DNA of 35,802 bases, taken from SAR86 cluster bacterium (GTDB lineage: Bacteria > Pseudomonadota > Gammaproteobacteria > Magnimaribacterales > D2472). Numbering within the stretch: the first letter of the stretch is position 1; the number at the start of each line of letters is the position of its first letter. Shown one piece after another: positions 28,364-35,802 of the stretch. The DNA lies in contig QOPE01000003.1 of the NCBI GenBank assembly GCA_003331565.1, positions 1-35,802 on the forward strand. The letters run 5' to 3'. The notes under the pieces are model-generated. The model made no database searches. It was given only the letters and a program-made list of their open reading frames with translations, and was not told the origin of the DNA. Position numbers and translations under genes: made by a program.

Positions 28364-30340
28364 CTAAATGCTTAGTAATGGAGCAATAACTAAGCTGACA
28401 ATTGCCATTACATTAATAAGAATATTCATTGATGGGCCTGAGGTATCCTTAAACGGATCTCCTACAGTATCTCCAACAACTGCAGCTGCATGAGTATCAG
28501 ATCCTTTTCCACCGAAATTTCCCTTTTCAACAAATTTCTTTGCATTATCCCAAGCACCTCCGGCATTAGCCATCATTAATGCCAAGGAAACACAACCCAG
28601 CAAACCTCCAGCCAACATTCCACCTAAGGCTTGTGCGCCAAGGCCAAACCCTACTATTGCTGGCATAGAAACAGCAATGACACCAGGAAGCATCATTTTC
28701 TTAAGAGCTGCTGTTGTAGCAATTTCAACACATTTTTCTGAATCAGGATCTGCTTTGCCTTCCATCAAACCTTTTATTTCTTTAAATTGTCTTCTTATTT
28801 CATTAATCATTTCAAATGCTGCGTCACCCACTGCGGTCATAGTAATTGAAGAGACCAAAAAGGGAATGCATGCACCAATGAACATGCCAACAAGAACAAT
28901 TGGATCAGAGAGTGAAAGTGAGAATTCAGGATTATTTGCAGTTACAACAGCTGAAAAAGCAGAAATAATTGCAAGAGCCGCCAAAGCAGCTGCTCCAATT
29001 GCAAACCCTTTTCCAATAGCAGCAGTCGTATTACCTAATTCATCCAACGAATCAGTGATATCTCTTACTTTTTTGCCCATGCCTGACATTTCAGCAATTC
29101 CACCGGCATTGTCCGCAACAGGTCCATAAGCATCAATTGCCATGGTAATACCAACAGTTGCTAGCATGCCAACTGCGGCAATACCAACACCATAAACGTC
29201 AGCAAGACTAGTTGATACGAATATAATAGTTGCGAGAATTGCGATTGGAATTACAACTGACTGCATGCCCACTGAAAGCCCTGAAATCATGACTGTTGCT
29301 GATCCAGTTTCTCCTGACTTAGCTATCTTTTCAACTGGCTTTCCGCCTGTGTAGTACTCAGTAATTAATCCGATCAATACTCCGCCTACAGCTCCAGCGA
29401 TAACACACCACCAAACATTCATATCTACACCAGGAATTGAATCTATTAAAAAATAAGCCATGGCAACAAAAATTACTGGAGCCAATAAGGTTCCAGATCT
29501 AAGCGCACTAGCTGGTGCTTTAGCAGATTGAAGCTTGACGATAAAAATTCCAATAATTGAAGCTATAAGTCCAGCTGAGGCCAAAGCCAATGGCAACATC
29601 ATCATATCTTCTGAGCCTAATGTATAAGCTATTGCTATAGAGGCAATCATGGAACCACAATAGGATTCAAAAATATCAGACCCCATTCCGGCAACATCAC
29701 CAACATTATCACCAACATTGTCAGCAATAACACCAGGGTTTCTTGGATCATCTTCAGGTATCCCAGCTTCAATTTTACCCACTAAATCTGCACCCACGTC
29801 AGCGCTCTTAGTAAAGATTCCCCCGCCGACCCTAGAAAATAATGCGACCACTGATGCACCCATACCAAAGCCTTCTAGTGCATGAACATGATTTGCAGGA
29901 ACAAAAAAGTAATAAAGGGCGCCAAGACCAATCAAACCTAAGGATGCTACACACAAGCCCATCACTGAGCCCCCATAAAACGATACTGACAATGCAGCAG
30001 CTGCTCCTTCTTTTTTAGCAGCTGTGGCTGTTCTAACATTTGCTTTAGTAGCTGCGTACATACCTATAAAACCAGCAAGTGAAGAACACGCAGCGCCAAC
30101 TATTACAGCGATTGCAGAATACATTCCAAGCCCAAGCCATACTAAGCCAACAAGGATCACAATGAAGATCAGTAAATATTTATACTCAGTTTTCATAAAT
30201 GCTAGGGCACCTGAGTGGATTTGATCCCCAATTTTTTTAACTTTTTTCTCTCCATCTGGATACTGCATTACTAAAAGGTATACGACGAAGGCTGCAATAA
30301 GACCAACGATTCCAAGCACTGGAGGTATTAGTGTATTCAT
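28364..30340 (-). CDS. hppA: Membrane-bound ion-translocating pyrophosphatase, K+-dependent type
   Basis: [79 protein letters not shown]. Confidence 0.96.
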   Translation of the reverse strand: MNTLIPPVLGIVGLIAAFVVYLLVMQYPDGEKKVKKIGDQIHSGALAFMKTEYKYLLIFIVILVGLVWLGLGMYSAIAVIVGAACSSLAGFIGMYAATKANVRTATAAKKEGAAAALSVSFYGGSVMGLCVASLGLIGLGALYYFFVPANHVHALEGFGMGASVVALFSRVGGGIFTKSADVGADLVGKIEAGIPEDDPRNPGVIADNVGDNVGDVAGMGSDIFESYCGSMIASIAIAYTLGSEDMMMLPLALASAGLIASIIGIFIVKLQSAKAPASALRSGTLLAPVIFVAMAYFLIDSIPGVDMNVWWCVIAGAVGGVLIGLITEYYTGGKPVEKIAKSGETGSATVMISGLSVGMQSVVIPIAILATIIFVSTSLADVYGVGIAAVGMLATVGITMAIDAYGPVADNAGGIAEMSGMGKKVRDITDSLDELGNTTAAIGKGFAIGAAALAALAIISAFSAVVTANNPEFSLSLSDPIVLVGMFIGACIPFLVSSITMTAVGDAAFEMINEIRRQFKEIKGLMEGKADPDSEKCVEIATTAALKKMMLPGVIAVSMPAIVGFGLGAQALGGMLAGGLLGCVSLALMMANAGGAWDNAKKFVEKGNFGGKGSDTHAAAVVGDTVGDPFKDTSGPSMNILINVMAIVSLVIAPLLSI

Positions 30341-30396
30341 GAATGGTTCTCCCTAAAAGTGGCAAATTTTAACAAAATATCCCTTAAAAATGTTAA

Positions 30397-31653
30397 TTAG
30401 TTTTGCAGAATTGCCTTCTCATCTAGTTTATTTTCAGACCTTGCTACGATACAAGCAACGGTTGCGTCACCAGAAATGTTTACTGCCGTTCTGATCATAT
30501 CCAAAACTCTATCAACAGCAAGAATAATTCCAATGGCTTCTAAGGGAAGATTGAACTGCTGAAGAATGATTACTAAAGTGATAATGCCAGCTGATGGAAC
30601 AGCTGCAGTACCTATTGAAGTGGCTACAGCTAATAAGACAATTTGAATGTATTGAAATAAAGTTAAGTCAATCCCAGAGATTTGTGCAATAAATACGGTT
30701 GCTAGGCCTTGCATGATAGCGGTGCCATCCATATTTATCGTTGCTCCAACAGGAACAACAAACGATGCTACATTCTTATCCACACCCAAATCCTGTGAAA
30801 CTGTTTTTAATGTAACTGGAATGGTGGCAGCACTTGATGATGTTGAAAAAGCAAACAAAATGGGCTCTTTCATTTTCTTAAAGAAAGCAATGGGGTTAAT
30901 TTTTGCTAAATACTTAAGAAATAAAGAGTAAGTAAATAGTGCGTGAAAAATCAGTAATGAGATTAAAAGAGCAACATAAATAAATACATCTTGAAAAATA
31001 TCTAGACCATCAGTAATTACAAATCTTCCAATCAAACAAAAAACACCTATTGGTGCAAAAGACATAATCATGATGACCAGCTGCATAAATACGGTGTTAA
31101 GTTTTTCAAAAGCACTGCTTAGATTCCCGGTCAGATGATTGGTCTTATTTAATGCTATGCCAAATAAAATACTAAAAAAGACTATTGCCAGCATTTGATT
31201 TTCGACAAAGGCTTGAAAAATGTTCTTTGGAAATATGCCTACGATTGTGTCATACAGTGACTGACCTCCCGGAAGAGATTCAATGCTTGTTGGCATTGCA
31301 GCAGCATAACCAGCACCAGGTTGAAAAATTGCTCCAACAAGTAATGCTGTGCTTACAGCTATAGCTGTAGTCAATAAATAAAGTCCGATGGTTTTTAAAG
31401 ATATTGACCCGAGTGTACTGGTATCTGAGAGTGATGAAATGCCAGAGACAAGTGAGAAAAAAACCAATGGCACTACCAAGAGCTTTAATAGATTTAGAAA
31501 AATGTCACCGCCTAAGTTAAAAATATATTGAGCAACAAAACTCTTTAAGTCTTCGGATATAAAAGAGGAATAATAAAAAAAACTAGCAACCAAAAAACCA
31601 AACAGCAATCCTAAAAGAATATTTCTGGTTAGGTTTTTTGGAGTTTCAATCAT
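30397..31653 (-). CDS. Dicarboxylate/amino acid:cation symporter (DAACS/SLC1 family)
   Basis: [84 protein letters not shown]. Confidence 0.95.
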   Translation of the reverse strand: MIETPKNLTRNILLGLLFGFLVASFFYYSSFISEDLKSFVAQYIFNLGGDIFLNLLKLLVVPLVFFSLVSGISSLSDTSTLGSISLKTIGLYLLTTAIAVSTALLVGAIFQPGAGYAAAMPTSIESLPGGQSLYDTIVGIFPKNIFQAFVENQMLAIVFFSILFGIALNKTNHLTGNLSSAFEKLNTVFMQLVIMIMSFAPIGVFCLIGRFVITDGLDIFQDVFIYVALLISLLIFHALFTYSLFLKYLAKINPIAFFKKMKEPILFAFSTSSSAATIPVTLKTVSQDLGVDKNVASFVVPVGATINMDGTAIMQGLATVFIAQISGIDLTLFQYIQIVLLAVATSIGTAAVPSAGIITLVIILQQFNLPLEAIGIILAVDRVLDMIRTAVNISGDATVACIVARSENKLDEKAILQN

Positions 31654-31820
31654 ATTTCAACCATTTCAAAATCTTCTTTCCCTACACCGCAATCTGGGCA
31701 AAGCCAATCAGAAGGAACATCCTCCCATCTTGTACCTGGTTCGATCCCATCATCTGGCCACCCCTGCTCTTCGTCATAAATTAGGCCACAAACAATGCAT
31801 TCCCATTTCTTAAATTCCAT
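31650..31820 (-). CDS. Rubredoxin (56 aa)
   Basis: Manual translation [56 protein letters not shown] with CxxCG...CPDCG; stop overlaps the symporter start (ATGA). Below the ORF track length cutoff. Confidence 0.95.
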   Translation of the reverse strand: MEFKKWECIVCGLIYDEEQGWPDDGIEPGTRWEDVPSDWLCPDCGVGKEDFEMVEI

Positions 31821-31883
31821 AGTCAATCCTTAAGTATTTGAAAAAATAAGCAGGCTATAATATCAGTTTAACTGAATGAATTC

Positions 31884-32372
31884 ATGCATCCTAAACGAAT
31901 CTCAAAATGGGTACTTAAGCCTTTTGTCTATTTTATGGGTAGCAATAATATTCAGAGAGCTTGGCTCTTTGAACCTAATTCAATCACCGAAAGAATCAAA
32001 CGCAATCATTCATTTGAGCTTGAGCTAGTGAGTGAGCAAATCGAGGAATTAGATCATCTGGATAAAAGGATTGTTGGCATTGCTAAAAATGAGTCGATGG
32101 TTCGAAGAGTTAAACTCTTTGGAGATAAAAAAGAATTAGTTTTTGGCGAGAGCATTATCCCTCAAGAAACAAAAGAGCATGGCTTTGCTGGACTTAAAAA
32201 CCTTGGCTCTAAACCATTAGGTGATCTAATTTTTACCAGCAAGAAATTTAAGAGAATGCGAGTTTTATTTGCAAAATTTGAATTCAATAATAAAAAATAC
32301 TGGGGAAGAATAACTGTTTTCAGGGTGAATAGTTATCCAATGTCAATTAAGGAGATTTTTATAATTGATTAA
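31884..32372 (+). CDS. ubiC: Chorismate lyase-like protein
   Basis: LFGDKKELVFGESIIPQET, KPLGDLIF, adjacent to ubiA. Confidence 0.88.
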   Translation: MHPKRISKWVLKPFVYFMGSNNIQRAWLFEPNSITERIKRNHSFELELVSEQIEELDHLDKRIVGIAKNESMVRRVKLFGDKKELVFGESIIPQETKEHGFAGLKNLGSKPLGDLIFTSKKFKRMRVLFAKFEFNNKKYWGRITVFRVNSYPMSIKEIFIID

Positions 32373-33207
32373 ATTTATAAAAGGCTCAATAGCTCTTTGT
32401 AGGCTTGATAAACCTATTGGGATTTATCTTATTTTTTGGCCTGCACTGGCAGCAGCAGTTATTTCAACCGACGTAATTTCAAACCTTAATGTTTTGGCAA
32501 TTATTATGATTGGAAGCATTTTAGTAAGGTCAATTGGTTGTGTAATAAACGATATCTTTGACAAAGACATTGATAGCAAGGTTGAAAGAACAAAATCTAG
32601 GCCCCTTGCATCTGGTCAGCTAACAACTTCAGAAGGATGGATTATCTTTTTGATTTTAGCCATATGCATCTTAGCCCTATTGGTCCAAACAAACCTTCAA
32701 ACCATTATTGTCAGTTCCATTTTTGGATGCATGATTATTCTATATCCTTTGATGAAGCGTTTTTTTCTGGGTCCCCAATTATTCTTAGGGATTACATTTA
32801 ATCCTATTTTTATAGTGCATGCCATAACTGAATCGATAACTTTAGGATCATTCATATTCTTCTTTGCAATCTTCTGCTGGGTTGTTGCTTACGATACTTA
32901 CTATGGCTTATGTGACATCGAGGATGATAAACAATTAGGTATAAAATCCACTCCTCTTTGGTGGAAAGCTAGAACTCAAAACTTGATATTTGTATTCCAG
33001 TTTCTGTTTGTAATATCGATTTATTTCGTAGGAGATTTTTATGCCTTCTCAAACTATTGGATACTTGGGCTTACGATAATTAGTTTATTTTTTGTTTATC
33101 AATCGCATCTTGCAAAAAATAATGAGTACCTTTCTGCTTTTAAAAATAATAACTTAGTAGGCATGATCTTATGCCTATTTTTATTCATAGAAGTTCATTT
33201 TATCTAA
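32365..33207 (+). CDS. ubiA: 4-hydroxybenzoate octaprenyltransferase
   Basis: LDKPIGIYLIFWPA, GCVINDIFDKDIDSKVERTKSRPLASG, YDTYYGLCDIEDDKQLGIKST; TTG start. Confidence 0.94.
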   Translation: MIKFIKGSIALCRLDKPIGIYLIFWPALAAAVISTDVISNLNVLAIIMIGSILVRSIGCVINDIFDKDIDSKVERTKSRPLASGQLTTSEGWIIFLILAICILALLVQTNLQTIIVSSIFGCMIILYPLMKRFFLGPQLFLGITFNPIFIVHAITESITLGSFIFFFAIFCWVVAYDTYYGLCDIEDDKQLGIKSTPLWWKARTQNLIFVFQFLFVISIYFVGDFYAFSNYWILGLTIISLFFVYQSHLAKNNEYLSAFKNNNLVGMILCLFLFIEVHFI

Positions 33208-34325
33208 TGAGTTTTGTAGATGGATTTTCAGATCAACTGAAAAAAGAGTTAAAGGATTACACTCCAAAGAATCCATTTGAGACATACGAATATTACCAAT
33301 GTCTTGAGAACAGCGGATGTGCATCTGAGAATTCTGGATGGCAACCACACCATAACTTACAAGTTTCTGTTGATGGAAATTTAATTATTCCTATTTATAA
33401 AAAAACTAATAGCTATGGAGAATTTATTTTTGATTACTCCTGGGCTAACGCCTTTGCTAGATACGGCATTGAATACTATCCAAAACTAGTTTCATCAGTA
33501 CCTTTCACTCCCTGTCATAGCTCAAAATTAATTGGAAATACCAAACTGCTTGGGGATGCTATTGCAGAAGTAGAAAATTTTATGTCATCAGACGGCATTC
33601 AGTCTTGGCATATCTTATTTCCATCTGATGAAGACTTACTCAAACTTGAAAATCATGGATTTATTAAAAGATTTGGCTATCGGTATGTTTGGAAGAATTA
33701 TGACTATGAATCATTTTCAGACTACCTTGCGAGGTTTAAATCTCGACAAAGAAAAAATATTCTTAAAGAAAGAAAAAGTATCAAAGATGAAAAAATTGAG
33801 TTTGAGATCTTTTCGGGCAGCTCTATCAATGAGGATGCATGGCAAAAACTTTACAGCTTTTACTGTCAAACTTATTTTGATAGAGGTCAAAGGCCTTATT
33901 TGAACCTCCAATTTTTTAAGATGATTGCTGATAAAAAAGAAATAAAGCCAGTTATTTTTTTTGCAAAGTACAAAGATGATTTTGTTGGGGCTTCATTATG
34001 CTTTGAGGGAAAAGATACATTATATGGAAGGCATTGGGGCTCAAATATTTTGCTAAAAAACTTACACTTCGAAGCCTGCTACTATCAAGGAATTGAATAC
34101 TGTATCAATAATGGCATCTCGTACTTTGATCCAGGCATACAAGGCGAGCATAAACTAAGAAGAGGTTTTGAGGTTTCAAAAAAAGTTTCAATGCATATGA
34201 TTTCTAACAAAGATTTTAGGGATGCAATAGCTTCGTTTTGCAAAGATGAAGAGAGTGAAATCAATAGGTATATAGAATCTTGTAAAGCCTATACTCCTTT
34301 TAATATTGATTATAGAATTGAGTAA
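33207..34325 (+). CDS. COG3146/FemAB-like GNAT-fold protein
   Basis: NPFETYEYYQCLENSGCASENSGWQPHH, PCHSSKLIG, FKSRQRKNILKERKSI, FDPGIQGEHKLRRGFEV; ATG at 33207 overlaps the ubiA stop (TAATG). Confidence 0.85.
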   Translation: MSFVDGFSDQLKKELKDYTPKNPFETYEYYQCLENSGCASENSGWQPHHNLQVSVDGNLIIPIYKKTNSYGEFIFDYSWANAFARYGIEYYPKLVSSVPFTPCHSSKLIGNTKLLGDAIAEVENFMSSDGIQSWHILFPSDEDLLKLENHGFIKRFGYRYVWKNYDYESFSDYLARFKSRQRKNILKERKSIKDEKIEFEIFSGSSINEDAWQKLYSFYCQTYFDRGQRPYLNLQFFKMIADKKEIKPVIFFAKYKDDFVGASLCFEGKDTLYGRHWGSNILLKNLHFEACYYQGIEYCINNGISYFDPGIQGEHKLRRGFEVSKKVSMHMISNKDFRDAIASFCKDEESEINRYIESCKAYTPFNIDYRIE

Positions 34326-34735
34326 TGAATAAACTGAGTAAAACATCGCATCATCTAAGTGTTTGCTCAGCTAACTATCGAAGAATAAGAAAAATTCTTC
34401 CAGGCTTTGCTAAACAAGAATATAAATTTTTGCTTGACGAAACAGATGTTACTGCAAGCTTTAAAATTATTGATAAACAAAATCATACACTTTTAATTGA
34501 ATCAGCTCAGTCTACTTCTAACTCAATAATGGAGTTTAAATTTAGATTACAAATCTTCTTAGATGCAAGACTTGCAGAGGTTGTTTCATTCCAGAATGAG
34601 AAGCCAGTTCCATTCTATGTAAGCAAACCTCGATCTCAATCATTGGATGAGAAATATCAACAGAACCGTATGCTGTGTGAGTGGCTGGAATATATTCTGC
34701 TTAAAGGGAGGGTTAAATCTGATTTTCTTCCATGA
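34325..34735 (+). CDS. DUF1249 (YqiB-like) protein
   Basis: LLIESAQ...MEFKFRLQIFLDARLAEVVSFQ...QNRMLCEWLEYIL; adjacent to yqiA, as in other gammaproteobacteria. Confidence 0.8.
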   Translation: MNKLSKTSHHLSVCSANYRRIRKILPGFAKQEYKFLLDETDVTASFKIIDKQNHTLLIESAQSTSNSIMEFKFRLQIFLDARLAEVVSFQNEKPVPFYVSKPRSQSLDEKYQQNRMLCEWLEYILLKGRVKSDFLP

Positions 34736-35313
34736 AGAATATCTTATACCTACATGGATTTGCATCTTCGTCTGATTCCACAAAAGCTAAGCTTTTCAAA
34801 GAGTTCGTTAACTCACATAAAAATCTCAATGTTCTAACGCCAGATCTTCCAAATAATCTAATAGGTTGGTCAAGCCTTATTGAGGAATTGTGTGAAAGGC
34901 ACAATCCTGTTGCTTTTATCGGCAGCTCAATGGGTGGATTCTATTCAACTTTCTTTGCAAGAAAGTTGGGTGCTATGGATGTTCTTTTAAATCCTGCTGT
35001 TTTGCCAGCAGAGGGCATGAAAAGTTATCTTGGAAAAAATAATAACTATGCAACAGGTGAAGAATTCGTAATGAAGAATGATGAAATAGAGCACCTTAAA
35101 TTGATGGAAAAAAAGATTAAAAAAAATAACTATGCTAACGACAGGACAATGGTCTTATTGGAATCAGGCGATGAAGTTCTTAATTACAAAGAGGCAGTTA
35201 GTTTCTATTCGGGTGCACATATTAAAATTATTTCTGGTGGCAGTCATTCGTTAGAGAGTTTCAGTGATTATCTAGATTTAATATTGAAATTCATTATTTT
35301 TGCACTAAAATAG
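34732..35313 (+). CDS. yqiA: YqiA/YcfP family alpha/beta-hydrolase (esterase)
   Basis: ILYLHGFASSSDSTKAKLF, FIGSSMGGFYSTFFA, LNPAVLP; overlaps the DUF1249 stop (ATGA). Confidence 0.9.
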   Translation: MKNILYLHGFASSSDSTKAKLFKEFVNSHKNLNVLTPDLPNNLIGWSSLIEELCERHNPVAFIGSSMGGFYSTFFARKLGAMDVLLNPAVLPAEGMKSYLGKNNNYATGEEFVMKNDEIEHLKLMEKKIKKNNYANDRTMVLLESGDEVLNYKEAVSFYSGAHIKIISGGSHSLESFSDYLDLILKFIIFALK

Positions 35314-35318
35314 TGCAA
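35300..35318. promoter_or_regulatory. Strong NtrC-type binding site (TTGCACTA-AAA-TAGTGCAA)
   Basis: Perfect 8-bp-arm palindrome resembling the NtrC site GCAC-N7-GTGC; overlaps the yqiA stop codon (35311-35313). Confidence 0.75.
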
Positions 35319-35330
35319 TTTATTGTATAA

Positions 35331-35369
35331 TGCACAAATATATGGCATTTAATGACCAATATTAGTGCA
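35331..35369. promoter_or_regulatory. Two weaker NtrC-like sites, TGCACAAATATATGGCA (35331-35347) and TGACCAATATTAGTGCA (35353-35369)
   Basis: Each retains one near-consensus half-site aligned with the perfect site at 35301-35317. Confidence 0.5.
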
Positions 35370-35376
35370 AAATGTA

Positions 35377-35392
35377 TGGCACATAGATTGCA
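35377..35392 (+). promoter_or_regulatory. Sigma54 (RpoN) -24/-12 promoter TGGCAC-ATAGA-TTGCA
   Basis: Consensus TGGCAC-N5-TTGCA with GG-N10-GC spacing, located 44 nt upstream of the GSII ATG. Confidence 0.85.
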
Positions 35393-35435
35393 TAATATTT
35401 ATTAGTTATTTAGTTAATTCTATAAGGAGAATATT

Positions 35436-35802
35436 ATGAATACATATGAATATATTTGGCTAGATGGATACACTCCTGAAGCAAATATGCGAAGTAAAGT
35501 AAAAGCTACCGATGAAGATACAGCTCCTGATTGGTCTTTTGATGGTTCGTCAACGCAACAAGCAGAAGGAGGAAGTTCAGATTGTCTTCTCCTACCTGTT
35601 CAAACTTATGAAAACTCTAATGGGCATGACTTAGTAATGACTCAGGTTCAGTCGGCAGATCATACTACTCACCCATCTAATTTTAGAGCTGCAGCTGCGG
35701 AGGTGGTTACAGATGAGTGGTGGTTTGGGTTCGAGCAAGAATTTTTCTTTACTGATCCAAATACAGGAGAGCCTTTAGGTTGGGAAGACGGAACTCCCAA
35801 AG
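35436..35802 (+). CDS. glnII: Type II (eukaryotic-like, GSII) glutamine synthetase, truncated at the window end
   Basis: Manual translation MNTYEYIWLDGYTPEANMRSKVKATDEDTAPDWSFDGSSTQQAEGGSSDCLLLPVQTYE...WWFGFEQEFFFTDPNTGEPLGWEDGTPK; SD AAGGAG at 35424-35429. Absent from the track because it is incomplete. Confidence 0.92.
   Translation, partial: MNTYEYIWLDGYTPEANMRSKVKATDEDTAPDWSFDGSSTQQAEGGSSDCLLLPVQTYENSNGHDLVMTQVQSADHTTHPSNFRAAAAEVVTDEWWFGFEQEFFFTDPNTGEPLGWEDGTPK

Noticed and set aside
28677-29129. 150-aa plus-strand ORF antisense to the pyrophosphatase
   Set aside because: Shadow ORF of a long, strongly conserved coding region; no recognisable domain or clear upstream SD noted.
1-35802. 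CRISPR arrays, tRNA/rRNA genes, transposases, phage or defence genes
   Set aside because: None recognised by eye; nearly all sequence is accounted for by housekeeping-type coding regions. A tRNAscan/Infernal run would be the decisive check.

Overview
The window is a compact, AT-rich, gammaproteobacterial-looking housekeeping region. The gene content suggests a streamlined marine lineage such as SAR86, but that taxonomy is inference. It encodes about 39 proteins. Main blocks: DUF192 (partial)/rpe/murU/amgK/SDR on the minus strand; a tightly overlapping plus-strand chain of HCCA-isomerase-like protein, lptD, surA, pdxA, rsmA, apaH, cca, pteridine reductase and phosphotransferase; folK/folB/tsaD (minus); rpsU/yqeY (plus); a tandem pair of amidohydrolases (minus); rph/pyrE/ribE (plus); pyrB/ridA/spoT/rpoZ/gmk/yicC/epimerase (minus); recG (plus); a membrane pyrophosphatase, a dicarboxylate symporter and an unlisted rubredoxin (minus); ubiC/ubiA/COG3146/DUF1249/yqiA (plus); and the start of a type II glutamine synthetase (plus, truncated). 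I saw no mobile elements, CRISPR arrays, tRNA or rRNA genes, or defence islands. The signals most worth a second look are: (1) a consensus sigma54 promoter with NtrC-like palindromes upstream of the GSII gene, one embedded in the 3' end of yqiA; (2) tandem amidohydrolases in which the second copy appears to have lost all its metal ligands; (3) a near-identical palindrome, ATGATTGTT(A)TAATCAT, in two separate divergent intergenic regions; (4) a membrane pyrophosphatase with K+-dependence and possible Na+-pump signatures. I do not see strong evidence for a wholly new multi-gene system.
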